DNA of 64,000 nucleotides from Paenibacillus macerans (GTDB lineage: Bacteria > Bacillota > Bacilli > Paenibacillales > Paenibacillaceae), in contig NZ_JAMBOE010000008.1 in NCBI RefSeq assembly GCF_023715465.1, positions 186,001 to 250,000 on the forward strand. The letters run 5' to 3'. Under the pieces are notes generated by a model. It was given only the letters and a program-made list of their open reading frames with translations, searched no databases and was not told the DNA's origin. The translations under genes and the position numbers were made by a program. Below are positions 45,150-53,599 of this stretch, piece after piece. The stretch's first letter is position 1. Every line of letters starts with the position of its first letter.

Positions 45150-46147
45150 TCTCCTTCCCTCCTTAGCAAATACAGAAAAAACGGCGCGCCGAGCGCTCCC
45201 AATAGAATGCCGACGGGAAGCTCGATCGGCGCGAACATCAAGCGGGCCAATGTGTCGCAGACGGTGACGACCGCGGCGCCAAGCAGGGCGGAAGCTGGCA
45301 ACAGCAGCAGGTAATCGCTGCCGATCAGCAGCCGCGCGGAGTGGGGAACGATCAAGCCGACAAAACCAAGCAAACCGACGACGCTCACCGCGCTGGCCGC
45401 CAGCAGCGTGGCGATGGCCGTCAACACCAGACGGGCCGCCTCTACCCGCAGTCCAAGTCCGCGCGCATTGGAATCTCCAAGCGACAGCAGGTTCAGATGC
45501 ACGGAGCCCAATAAGGCCAGACCGACGCCCGCAATCGAATAAGGAAGCATCATGTGCAGCTCCGGCCAGCTTTTGGCGGCCAGTCCGCCAACGAGAAACA
45601 CGAGCGCGCCGTTGACCCGGTCGCTGTAGAACGTAAGCAGCGCCGAAATGCCGGAGCCGAGAAAAGCGGATACCGCAACGCCCGCGAGAATGATGCGGAC
45701 CGGCTGAACCCCCTGCTTCCAGGCCAGCAAATAAATGATCGCGGCCGCCCCCGAGGCCCCGACAAAGGCTGCCGGCGTAAGCAGCGGCCAGGCCTGCGGA
45801 AACAAAATGAGGATAGCGATGCCGAACAGCCCGGCTCCCGAGGAGACGCCGATAATATGCGGATCGGCCAGCGGATTGCGCATGACCCCCTGCAGAAGCG
45901 CTCCGGACAAGGCCAGATTCACGCCGACCAAAGCCGCCACCAGCGTACGGGGCAGACGGATATTCCAGATCACCTCTCGCAGGGGCCCGTCAAATCCATG
46001 AAAAAGATACCGCCAAATATCGCCTAGCGAAATTTGAACAGCCCCGGTGCCGATACTGAACGCGATTCCCGCAGCGGCCGCAATCGCCAAAGCGGCCAAT
46101 ATGAGAACGCCTCGGGGAGCGGCCGCCCGTTTGATATCAGTTTCCAT
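45146..46147 (-). CDS. FecCD-type ABC permease
   Basis: Membrane permease of 333 residues with about ten helices. Typical FecCD/BtuC motifs are IRLPRTLVAALVGVNLALSG near residue 60, GVMRNPLADPHIIGVSSGAG near 90 and GLIVPHSARLLIGSD near 265. One permease gene is present, so the channel is a homodimer. It overlaps the solute-binding gene by 11 bases. Confidence 0.88.
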   Translation of the reverse strand: METDIKRAAAPRGVLILAALAIAAAAGIAFSIGTGAVQISLGDIWRYLFHGFDGPLREVIWNIRLPRTLVAALVGVNLALSGALLQGVMRNPLADPHIIGVSSGAGLFGIAILILFPQAWPLLTPAAFVGASGAAAIIYLLAWKQGVQPVRIILAGVAVSAFLGSGISALLTFYSDRVNGALVFLVGGLAAKSWPELHMMLPYSIAGVGLALLGSVHLNLLSLGDSNARGLGLRVEAARLVLTAIATLLAASAVSVVGLLGFVGLIVPHSARLLIGSDYLLLLPASALLGAAVVTVCDTLARLMFAPIELPVGILLGALGAPFFLYLLRREGE

Positions 46148-47180
46148 TGCCGTAAACGTCGGGATAAACCAGTTTGGCCAAATATTCGACCGACTCGTTT
46201 AACCGAAAGCCCGGATTCGACAGCAACAGGTCCGAAGGCAAAATCGCCATCCGCTTTTCCTTGACCGCGCGCAGCGAGGCCCAGGCCGGTTGGCCGGCCA
46301 GATCCGACTCGATTTTTTGCTCTCCGTCCTCGCGGGCGCCGTGGATGAGAATAAAGACGTAATCCGGATCCAACTCAACGATTTTTTCCAGGCTGAACGG
46401 CGCCGTGGACGGGCTTTTCTGCGACGCCTCCAACGCGACCGCCACATTTTTCATCTGCAGCATTTCCGCGACTTCCAGGCCCACGGTGTTTTCCCGCTGT
46501 ACGGTAATACTGCTTGGGGTGACATTCAGCATGATAAAGCTGGGCGTTTCGCCGGACGGCACCTTGGCCGTCAGCTCGCCGATTTGCCCCTCCAGCTTGG
46601 CCAGCGCCTCGGTTGCTTTGGGCTCCGTGCCGGCCAGCTTGCCGAACAGCAGTGCCCTCTCCTTCAAATCACTATAGGTGCTGAGGCTGAAAAGAGCGAA
46701 AGGAATATCGCTGGCCTCCAAAACGCTGACTAGGTCCCGATGAAATGAGGTGGAGCCGATCACCAGATCCGGCTTTAAAGACAGCAGTTTTTCCGTGTTT
46801 ACCGTCGTCATGCCCCCGACATCTTCAATCGTTTTCGCTTTTTCCGGCTCGTTTCCCCCTGTTGAAGTAGCCCGGGCGATGGCAGTGCCGTCGACCGCAT
46901 ACAGCAAATCCAGCAGCTGCGGGGAAAGCACGACGATCCTTTGCGGCTGCGACGGAAGCGTAACCTCGCGGTCGGCGTCGTCCGTAAATGACAGGAAAGG
47001 CTCGGCCTTGCCTTGTTCGGCGGCGGATGCGGGTTCCGACGATTGGGCCGCCGACGCCGGCGAATTCGTTTCCGTATTTTGCGCCGCGCTGTCGGCGGCG
47101 GGCGATGCCCCGCAACCCGCGGCCGCAACCAGCAGCAAGCTTCCCAATAGAATAAGCGTAAATTTCGTGACTGAACGCAT
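46137..47180 (-). CDS. FecB/BtuF-type solute-binding lipoprotein, Zur-controlled
   Basis: Class III solute-binding lipoprotein of 347 residues. The signal ends with lipobox LLVAAAGC (Cys about 23), then an Ala/Ser/Glu linker. The fold begins with DADREVTLPSQPQRIVVLSP, as in siderophore, heme and cobalamin binding proteins. It contains IEDVGGMTTVNTEKLLSLKP and a phrase SFHRDLVSVLE. A 14/15 Zur box lies 22 bases before the start. It heads an operon with permease, ATPase, ChlI, ChlD and CobN-like genes, so its ligand probably enters the cell to meet the chelatase. Confidence 0.85.
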   Translation of the reverse strand: MRSVTKFTLILLGSLLLVAAAGCGASPAADSAAQNTETNSPASAAQSSEPASAAEQGKAEPFLSFTDDADREVTLPSQPQRIVVLSPQLLDLLYAVDGTAIARATSTGGNEPEKAKTIEDVGGMTTVNTEKLLSLKPDLVIGSTSFHRDLVSVLEASDIPFALFSLSTYSDLKERALLFGKLAGTEPKATEALAKLEGQIGELTAKVPSGETPSFIMLNVTPSSITVQRENTVGLEVAEMLQMKNVAVALEASQKSPSTAPFSLEKIVELDPDYVFILIHGAREDGEQKIESDLAGQPAWASLRAVKEKRMAILPSDLLLSNPGFRLNESVEYLAKLVYPDVYGNGN

Positions 47181-47201
47181 GGATTTCTTCCTCCTGAATA
47201 A

Positions 47202-47216
47202 TCGTAATTATTACTA
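47202..47216 (-). promoter_or_regulatory. Zur operator, importer-chelatase operon
   Basis: TCGTAATTATTACTA matches 14 of 15 consensus positions and sits 22 bases upstream of the solute-binding gene. Confidence 0.88.
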
Positions 47217-47247
47217 TCTTGAGGCAAAGTATTTTCTGTTTCCGCTT

Positions 47248-47742
47248 TTAATGACCATCCGGCGTCCGTTCCTGCTCCGTCCGGGCAAACGTTTCGGCGC
47301 AGCGCTGCAAGAGCATACAGAAAGAGCGGTTATGCCCAATCAAAAAAGAAGAAAGATCGTACCGGTTCCGAGACGGCTCGAAAGTGGCGAGCAGACGATG
47401 TCTCATCCGGCGCATGGCGAATTGAACGAATCGATCCGCTTTTTCCGACCCGAGCAGGGTGATATAGGCATAAAGCGAATGATCTTCCGGTTCGTCCAAA
47501 GGACTAACGCCCGCACAGGAGAACTCGGTTTGGATATGCATTCGCTTGAGGCCGGCAAGGGCCGCAAAGATTTCCGCATCGACCGGAGTATTGCCCAGCC
47601 ATACGGTTTGCTTGGCGCGTCTCCTTTGCTTGGGACGCCGCAGCCAGCTTGCCAGCTCCGCATCCCTCCGCAGCCACTGTTTTTCGGAATGGACGCTGAT
47701 CACCTTTTCCTCATCGTTTTTTTCCGTGCCGATATATGCCAT
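47248..47742 (-). CDS. Hypothetical protein downstream of the ZagA-type GTPase
   Basis: A 164-residue soluble protein I do not recognise. It has a basic first half (LRRPKQRRRAKQTVWLGNTP), a central block MHIQTEFSCAGVSPLDEPED followed by AYITLLG, and two further cysteines in SFCMLLQRC. The pattern 'xTxFSCxG ... AYI' resembles small proteins in which a cysteine near a bound nucleotide is conserved, but that is only an impression. The ATG at 47742 is the likely start. It follows the GTPase gene by 28 bases and is the last gene of the flavoprotein-FeoB-GTPase operon. Confidence 0.6.
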   Translation of the reverse strand: MAYIGTEKNDEEKVISVHSEKQWLRRDAELASWLRRPKQRRRAKQTVWLGNTPVDAEIFAALAGLKRMHIQTEFSCAGVSPLDEPEDHSLYAYITLLGSEKADRFVQFAMRRMRHRLLATFEPSRNRYDLSSFLIGHNRSFCMLLQRCAETFARTEQERTPDGH

Positions 47743-47770
47743 CAGGCCTCCTCCATTCGCAAACACATAC

Positions 47771-48973
47771 TTAAAATTTCGGCAGGGGGTCGTTCAATGT
47801 ACGCCAGTTGCTTACCATTTCATCGGCCGTCAACAAGGCTTCGTCCAAGGTCCGGGCAATTTTCTCTTTGTCCAGGCCGACGCCGATGAACACAAGCTTG
47901 GTGACCCGGTCGCCCCACTGTTCGTCCCAATCCGGCGTTTTGGCAAACTCGCCGCCGAAGTAGGCGAGCCTCTCCTCTTCCGACAAGGCCGCAACCCACA
48001 GTCCCGCAGGCGAAATCTGCCGGGAAACGCCGGCCTGGCTGAGCGAAACCGCAAGATTGTTGCGCGTGGCAATCCACATAATCCCTTTGGATCGCACTAC
48101 CTCCTTCGGCCATTTTCCAAGCCATTGCAGCAGCCTTTCCGGATGAAATGGTATTTTTCTCGTATACACGAACGAGGTAATGCCGTATTCTTCGGTTTCC
48201 GGCGTATGATGTTCTTTCTGTAGCTCCTGGATCCACCCGGCCGACCGGCTGGCGGCTTCGAAATCAAACAAACGCGTATTCAGAATTTCCTTTGGGTCCA
48301 CCTTGCCGTGGCTGGTGCGGATGATCTTCGCTCGCGGCTGGAGGCTGCGCAACGCCTTCTCCAGCTTGACCAGTTCGTCTTCGCTGACCAGGTCGCATTT
48401 GTTGATAATTAGTACATCGCAAAATTCAACTTGGTCGATCAGCAGATGGACGACGCCCCTTATGTCCCCTTCTCCGGCTTCCTGGTTGCGATCCCGCAGC
48501 GTCTCCCGAGAGTTGTAGTCCTGCCAGAAATGGTAAGCGTCCACGACGGTCACCATGCAGTCGAGCCGGGTCAGCTTGGTTAAATCAATGCCTTGCTCTT
48601 CATCCACATAAGTAAAGGTTTGGGCGACCGGTAAAGGCTCGCCGATTCCGGTTGATTCGATCAGAATATAATCGAACCTGTTTTCCCGGGCGAGACGTTC
48701 CACCTCCTGCAGCAAATCGTCCCGAAGGGTGCAGCAGATGCAGCCGTTGGACATTTCCACCAGCTTCTCTTCCGTTCGGCTGAGTCCGCCGCCGTCGCGA
48801 ACCAGATCGGCGTCGATATTGACCTCGCTCAAATCGTTGACGATAACCGCAACCTTCAGGCCTTCCCGGTTGTTCAGCACATGGTTCAAAATCGTCGTTT
48901 TCCCCGCGCCCAGATACCCGCTGAGAACGGTCACCGGAATTTTCTTTTCCTCGTCTTTTGCCAGAACCGCCAT
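47771..48973 (-). CDS. ZagA/YciC-type COG0523 GTPase (zinc metallochaperone)
   Basis: A 400-residue COG0523 GTPase of the zinc-starvation subgroup; B. subtilis ZagA (YciC) is the model and supports FolE activity during zinc limitation. It has G1 SGYLGAGKTTILNHVL (about residue 18), the metal motif GCICCTLRDDLL (about 80), G3-like ESTGIGEPLPV and G4 NKCD. The C-terminal CobW domain starts near TPETEEYGITSFVY. It is about two thirds identical by eye to the gene at 55698. It has no Zur box directly upstream and probably depends on the box at 51926 through the operon. Confidence 0.86.
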   Translation of the reverse strand: MAVLAKDEEKKIPVTVLSGYLGAGKTTILNHVLNNREGLKVAVIVNDLSEVNIDADLVRDGGGLSRTEEKLVEMSNGCICCTLRDDLLQEVERLARENRFDYILIESTGIGEPLPVAQTFTYVDEEQGIDLTKLTRLDCMVTVVDAYHFWQDYNSRETLRDRNQEAGEGDIRGVVHLLIDQVEFCDVLIINKCDLVSEDELVKLEKALRSLQPRAKIIRTSHGKVDPKEILNTRLFDFEAASRSAGWIQELQKEHHTPETEEYGITSFVYTRKIPFHPERLLQWLGKWPKEVVRSKGIMWIATRNNLAVSLSQAGVSRQISPAGLWVAALSEEERLAYFGGEFAKTPDWDEQWGDRVTKLVFIGVGLDKEKIARTLDEALLTADEMVSNWRTLNDPLPKF

Positions 48974-49127
48974 GCTTTCTTCAACTCCTTGCTATTTTTA
49001 ATTATCCTCTATCGGCGTCGAGGTAGATTCGACCGCTCCCTAATCGTTCGATCGGACAAAATCATCATCGCGTCTCCTTTCCAAAAGCCGTACCAAATAC
49101 GGATAACCGAATACGAATAACCGAATT

Positions 49128-50780
49128 TTATCGGCCGAATATAAGCAGGATGATTCCTGAAGTAACAAGGGAAGTCGCGGCTTGCTTGCCCGCCATGGAA
49201 GCGGCAAAGGACCAGCCCATTTCCTTTCTGACCGTCCACAGCGTGACCAGACAAGCTGTCAGCGTGGAAGCAAGATACACCAGGAGAAAAACCTGAGCCG
49301 CATTCATCGACGTCAGCAGTTCCCCTTCCCCCTGATTCAAAATCAGCAGCCCGTCTTTGCGCACCATGGAGAAAACAATGCCGCTTGCGGCATCGGGCGG
49401 CAGATGAAAAAGCCGGAGAACGGGTTGGACAATCGCCGTGAGCCAGGTCATTAGGCCGGTCAGTTGCAAAGCCGCAGCGGTCAGGCAGATCGCGATAAAA
49501 ATCGGCATTGACTGAAACAGAAACTGCTTGATTACGGTGCGAATCCGCCAGCTCACGGCGCGTATTCCGGGTTTTTGCAAGTAGGTTTTGCTCTCGTAGC
49601 CCCGCTCGGCAAGCGGTGCCGGTTTTCCGTTCCATACCCTTGTATGCAAGGCTCCCGCAAGGCCAAGAACCGATATGTAAGGTAAAAACAGCCACGGATG
49701 GCCGGCCGAGCTAAACACGGACAAGGAAGCCCCGATTTGATAGCTGCAGGCGGAGCCGAAGGCGATCAGCGACACGCATGATTTTCGAGTACAGGCGCTG
49801 CAGGCGCGGCTTTGAAAGACCGCAACCACATTGCACCCAAATCCGGACAACACGGGAATAAGGTCGCGGCCACTCAGTCCGATGACGCGCATCGGGCCGT
49901 CCAGCGAATCGGTAATACGATCCTTAATGCCGCTCTCCTCCACCAGGGCAACGCTGAGACCGAGCAGCAGGACAACCGGAAACGCCCACAGAAAAGAATA
50001 CCAGCCCAACGTCAGCAGCCCGTAATCGCCAACGAGAAAAGAATGCAGAAGCAAAGGCGTGTCTGCAAATAGCGATTTGACCGGATCGATCACGCGCCGG
50101 TCCGTAATGGGCTGCAGCCATGCCGAAAGCAGGTAAGCCACCAATACGGGCGCCGCAAAAAGCAGCAGGGTCATCGCAAACGACAGGGGGCGCCCCCATA
50201 TCGGGTGTTCAAACCAGGTGATCTGCGGCTGTACGGCGCGAAACGGCAAAGCCAGCGACGCTCCGGCCCCAGGGCGAATCGGTCCGGCTTCATCCAATAC
50301 TCGAAGAAGCTCCTTCTTATCCGCAGGCATTATCCAACGCGCATCGACCGCAAAGACGGGGATCCCCAACCAGTCGCTACATTCCCGCGTAAGCTCCGGC
50401 AACCCCGCTCGTATTTTATCAGCAAAGGTAAGCACCAGAACGGCGTGCTTGCCGTCCGGCTTTACCGCGTCCAGCAGCAGCGGAAGTTCCTTCGCCGCAT
50501 GTGTAGCCCGCACGACCAGCAGCAAAATATCCGCATCCGTGACGGCGTCCATCGCCATCCTTGCAACAACACTGTCATCTTTAACCCGAATCCCGGGGAG
50601 ATCGGCCAGTTCCATGGCATCCGTTAAACTCCCTCTCCGTACCATGACGGTGGAGCCACGAAAATTCGCCTCCTCCCCTGTATTTTGGCCGGTCAACCCG
50701 CGGAACAGCGCCGATTTGCCGGAGGATTCAAAGCCGATCATGACCACGCTTCGCGGCCCGAATTGATCCCTCTTCAGCAC
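49128..50780 (-). CDS. FeoB-like membrane GTPase transporter, divergent, Zur-controlled
   Basis: FeoB homologue of 550 residues, shorter than usual FeoB (650-770). The N-terminal G domain has G1 GFESSGKSALFRGL, a G2-like NFRGSTV, G3 DLPGI, and a weakened G4 (TFAD instead of NxxD). The membrane half keeps Gate motif LSGRDLIPVLSGFGCNVVAV. Where FeoB reads about TRTLENPRDRL it has SRACSACTRKSC, adding a C-x2-C-x4-C cluster. It begins at a GTG overlapping the flavoprotein stop. Position behind a Zur box and the extra cysteines suggest zinc rather than ferrous iron as substrate; this is inference. Confidence 0.8.
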   Translation of the reverse strand: MLKRDQFGPRSVVMIGFESSGKSALFRGLTGQNTGEEANFRGSTVMVRRGSLTDAMELADLPGIRVKDDSVVARMAMDAVTDADILLLVVRATHAAKELPLLLDAVKPDGKHAVLVLTFADKIRAGLPELTRECSDWLGIPVFAVDARWIMPADKKELLRVLDEAGPIRPGAGASLALPFRAVQPQITWFEHPIWGRPLSFAMTLLLFAAPVLVAYLLSAWLQPITDRRVIDPVKSLFADTPLLLHSFLVGDYGLLTLGWYSFLWAFPVVLLLGLSVALVEESGIKDRITDSLDGPMRVIGLSGRDLIPVLSGFGCNVVAVFQSRACSACTRKSCVSLIAFGSACSYQIGASLSVFSSAGHPWLFLPYISVLGLAGALHTRVWNGKPAPLAERGYESKTYLQKPGIRAVSWRIRTVIKQFLFQSMPIFIAICLTAAALQLTGLMTWLTAIVQPVLRLFHLPPDAASGIVFSMVRKDGLLILNQGEGELLTSMNAAQVFLLVYLASTLTACLVTLWTVRKEMGWSFAASMAGKQAATSLVTSGIILLIFGR

Positions 50781-51901
50781 TGACAGTCCTCTTCACAACA
50801 GCTCAGGTCCGTAAGCAGCATTCCCTGATTGCGGTATTCGTCCAGCACGCTCGTATCCAACCCCAGGCGTCCGGCAATCTCACCGGCAACAACGCCAAAG
50901 CGTTGTCTGAACTTATAGATAAAACAAAAAATCAAAGACTCGTGCCGCACACTTGGTCCGGAAACAAAAAGGCCAGGCGTCCGCGTGGATTCGTCATACT
51001 CATTTAGCAGCACAGCACCGCGATCATCCGTTTCAAATAAATGCCTGATGAGCTCAAGGCTTCCCCTGAAGCCTGTCGCCAGAATCGGGCGGGAACCGGT
51101 TTTAACGAAATGACTGTGGCCTAAAGCACTCTCGCAATAAACGTGATATCCCCCGTCGTCCGCCGGCTCGATCCACTGAACCTCGTACCCTGCCAGCAAT
51201 TCCACCTGCCCTTCCGCCACTTCCTTTAAACGATCCTTTGTAAAAGGCGAAATCTCCAAGCTCGGATCACTGCCGCCTTTTTCCGTCCAACGGATGCTCC
51301 GGTCGATCACTTTTACCTTCCTGCCCAATTTGGCCAAATGAATCGCCGCGTCGGCGCCGCTTTCATAGCCCCCGATAATGACGTGTTCCTCGCCCTCAAG
51401 GCCTTTCCACTCCTTGATCAGACTGTTGTGAATACCGTATTCGGCGCCGGGAAAACCACCCAATTCGGGATACTGAAACTCGCCGGCCGCCCAGATGACG
51501 AATTTGCTGCGCAGGGTGCCGCTTGAAGTATCCAATTCAAAACTGCCGTCCGGTTGAGGCCGGATCCCGGTCACATCCACGCCGGCTTGTACGGGCAGCT
51601 TTTTAGATTCGGCTACTGCCCGCAAATAATCCGCATACTGTTCGCCGGAGGGATGCTCCGTTCCCAGCGTATAGGCGGGTGAGGTTTTCAGCGTGATGGC
51701 ATTGAGATCCAGCAGACCGTAAGCATTCCCCGTAAAAGACGGAGTAATCATTCGCATCTCCCTGGGCCACATCCGAAAAGTAGCGCCAATGCTTCCCCGC
51801 TCAAGAACCGCGAAGCGTCGTACTTCAAGTTCTTGCAGCAAACAGCCCAAGCCGATCCCCGCCGCACCTCCGCCTACGACAACGCAATCGAACGTCTCCA
51901 T
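50774..51901 (-). CDS. FAD/NAD(P)-binding oxidoreductase with cysteine-rich tail, Zur-controlled
   Basis: A two-dinucleotide-fold flavoprotein of 375 residues, similar to flavin monooxygenase-like (CzcO/YpdA) proteins. The FAD motif VVVGGGAAGIGLG is at the N-terminus and the NAD(P) motif VIIGGYESGADAAIHL near residue 175. Its C-terminal tail ends LSCCEEDCQC, four cysteines in eight residues, which probably binds metal. The ATG at 51901 has GAGGAGG upstream. It heads an operon with the FeoB-like, ZagA-type and 164-residue genes, 25 bases behind a Zur box. Substrate is unknown. Confidence 0.8.
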   Translation of the reverse strand: METFDCVVVGGGAAGIGLGCLLQELEVRRFAVLERGSIGATFRMWPREMRMITPSFTGNAYGLLDLNAITLKTSPAYTLGTEHPSGEQYADYLRAVAESKKLPVQAGVDVTGIRPQPDGSFELDTSSGTLRSKFVIWAAGEFQYPELGGFPGAEYGIHNSLIKEWKGLEGEEHVIIGGYESGADAAIHLAKLGRKVKVIDRSIRWTEKGGSDPSLEISPFTKDRLKEVAEGQVELLAGYEVQWIEPADDGGYHVYCESALGHSHFVKTGSRPILATGFRGSLELIRHLFETDDRGAVLLNEYDESTRTPGLFVSGPSVRHESLIFCFIYKFRQRFGVVAGEIAGRLGLDTSVLDEYRNQGMLLTDLSCCEEDCQC

Positions 51902-51925
51902 AACGAACACCTCCTCATCAATTAT

Positions 51926-51940
51926 TCGTAATTATTACTA
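51926..51940 (-). promoter_or_regulatory. Zur operator, flavoprotein-FeoB-like operon
   Basis: TCGTAATTATTACTA, identical to the box at 47202, matches 14 of 15 consensus positions. It is 25 bases upstream of the flavoprotein start. Confidence 0.88.
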
Positions 51941-51985
51941 TTAAGAATCATAAGTCTTTCTCCTAGAACATGTCAACAGCAGCAG

Positions 51986-52255
51986 TTAAGCCCTGTCTCC
52001 GGTCGATGCCAGCAACTGCCGCAGTTCTTCCAAACATGCCCTGCTCACCATCTTCCCGCGAAAGAACACCAAATCATCAGCGCTGCCGGTAAAAATGCAA
52101 CTGGGTTCATATTTCCGTAAAATGATTCGCTCCCCGTCGACAAAAATCTCCAACGCATCCTTGATATCAATTCCCAAGATGCGCCGCAATTCTATGGGAA
52201 TTACGATTCTCCCCAGCTCATCCACTTTTCTGACAATCCCCGTAGCCTTCATCAT
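51986..52255 (-). CDS. AbrB-family transition-state regulator, Zur-controlled
   Basis: An 89-residue AbrB/SpoVT-type DNA-binding protein. The N-terminal swapped-hairpin barrel reads TGIVRKVDELGRIVIPIELR and continues with RILGIDIKDALEIFVDGERI. The C-terminal half has two cysteines (PSCIFTG and SRACLEEL), unlike the short C-terminus of B. subtilis AbrB. The start at the ATG pair near 52255 has GGGAG upstream. It appears monocistronic and lies 69 bases behind a 14/15 Zur box. It may relay zinc starvation to stationary-phase genes. Confidence 0.85.
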   Translation of the reverse strand: MMKATGIVRKVDELGRIVIPIELRRILGIDIKDALEIFVDGERIILRKYEPSCIFTGSADDLVFFRGKMVSRACLEELRQLLASTGDRA

Positions 52256-52323
52256 CCGAATATCCGCTCCCTTTAACTTAATCGGCATTAACTGTAATAA
52301 CTACCGAAATTATCGATACATAA

Positions 52324-52338
52324 TCGTAATTATTACGT
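52324..52338 (-). promoter_or_regulatory. Zur operator, abrB-like gene
   Basis: TCGTAATTATTACGT matches 14 of 15 consensus positions. It lies between the AAA ATPase stop and the abrB-like start, 69 bases upstream of the latter. Confidence 0.87.
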
Positions 52339-52406
52339 TTAAGTGAAGTTTAGCTTTATTGGATGAGACTGTCAATTCATTTTTCGACAAAAAACGATCC
52401 GTTTCT

Positions 52407-53216
52407 TCATTCGCTGATTTTGGGCTTGTATTCCGCATAGGCATCTTTAAGGTGTATAGGGTTAAGCGGACCGCCTTCGATAATTGCCTTTCGCTTCGCC
52501 TTGAGGATGATTTGTTCCATGTCGGCGAAGCTGCAGCCCGCGAGCAAACATGATGTTAGCTCGTAAAGCGGTTCCGCTTGCTCAAAATCATCCATAAGAA
52601 GATGAATAAATTCACTTCTTCCGGCATCATCCGGCATGCTGTAAGTCATTTTCGTATCAAACCGGCGCCAGATCGCCTGGTCCAATTCTTCCTCCAGATT
52701 GGTGGCCGCGATGAAGACGCTGTTCCCCTCAAATTCATCCAGGCATTGCAGCAAGGTGTTGACCACCCTTGCCATTTCCTTGACTTCGTCATTGTTATCC
52801 CGCGTTCTGCCGATCGCGTCGAATTCGTCAAGGAACAGGACGCACGGCGTCGTTTTGGCGTAATCGAAAATTTTGCGGATGTTGCTCCCCGTTTCCCCCA
52901 AATGACTATGAATTATCGCGTCCAGCCGCACCAAAATCAACGGCAGCTCCAGGCGAGCGGCAATATAAAAGGCCGTTAGCGTTTTTCCCGTACCCGGCGG
53001 ACCGAACATGACGATTTTATTGGGGATCGGTACATCATAGTGTTCGAACTTCTCTTTCATTCCGATAATCGTAATAAACTCTTCCACGATTTGCCGATTG
53101 GCGGGCGCAAATACGATACGCTTGACTTTTTTCCCGCACTCTTTAGGCGTATAACACGTCGCCACATCCATGCCTTTGGACCGGGGAAGGCGGAAATTGG
53201 CATTATTTTTACTCAT
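52407..53216 (-). CDS. AAA-family ATPase paired with DUF3024
   Basis: A single-domain AAA ATPase of 269 residues. It has Walker A MFGPPGTGKTLTAF (about residue 72), Walker B CVLFLDEFDAIGRTRDN (about 128), sensor 1 FIAATNLEE and an arginine finger region IWRRFDTK. The N-terminal 60 residues contain two cysteines (VATCYTPKECGKKVKR) and no protease or zinc-metalloprotease domain follows, so it is not FtsH. It lies 32 bases after the DUF3024 gene in a two-gene operon with a Zur box. Classic AAA partners are remodelled proteins; the target here is unknown. Confidence 0.82.
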   Translation of the reverse strand: MSKNNANFRLPRSKGMDVATCYTPKECGKKVKRIVFAPANRQIVEEFITIIGMKEKFEHYDVPIPNKIVMFGPPGTGKTLTAFYIAARLELPLILVRLDAIIHSHLGETGSNIRKIFDYAKTTPCVLFLDEFDAIGRTRDNNDEVKEMARVVNTLLQCLDEFEGNSVFIAATNLEEELDQAIWRRFDTKMTYSMPDDAGRSEFIHLLMDDFEQAEPLYELTSCLLAGCSFADMEQIILKAKRKAIIEGGPLNPIHLKDAYAEYKPKISE

Positions 53217-53248
53217 TCAGGCATGCTCCTTTTCCAATTCATGATTCT

Positions 53249-53599
53249 TCATTCCTGCTTCAGTGAAGGCCAAAAGATCCCTTCCGGATCCAACTCGACT
53301 TGTTCCAATTGCTGCTCGAAATCCGAACAGGGCGCGATCGATTGGACCCGCTCCCACTCCCGGTTTGCATTATTGGCATACACGCTCCATTGCCCCCTCT
53401 CCAACCGAAACTGAGCGACTGCCGAGCCGTGCCACTGACGGCCATAGGAATGGGGCCGTTCCTCCAGCAAAATCAGCCCCTTGTCATCCCATTCGTATTT
53501 TAAACGAATCGAGGAGCGAACCTCTCGCGGAACCTTCACTTCGATGTAACCGTCCAGGATATTTTCAAGTCTGCGAGCCGTAAATTCATCCACGATCAT
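53249..53599 (-). CDS. DUF3024 protein, Zur-controlled
   Basis: A soluble 116-residue protein with the DUF3024 pattern: LENILDGYIEVKVPREVRSS near the start, then LILLEERPH, AVAQFRLERGQWSVYANNAN and a C-terminal ELDPEGIFWPS-like end. The family has no known function. The start is uncertain between an ATG at 53599 adjoining a G-run and a GTG six bases further on; the latter has better spacing. A 14/15 Zur box lies 44 bases upstream, and the AAA ATPase follows. Confidence 0.75.
   Translation of the reverse strand: MIVDEFTARRLENILDGYIEVKVPREVRSSIRLKYEWDDKGLILLEERPHSYGRQWHGSAVAQFRLERGQWSVYANNANREWERVQSIAPCSDFEQQLEQVELDPEGIFWPSLKQE

Noticed and set aside
48974..49127. Possible extra Zur box or regulatory repeat (ATAACCGAAT repeated)
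   Set aside because: The short repeats do not fit the Zur consensus. The GTPase gene is most simply transcribed with the upstream FeoB-like gene.
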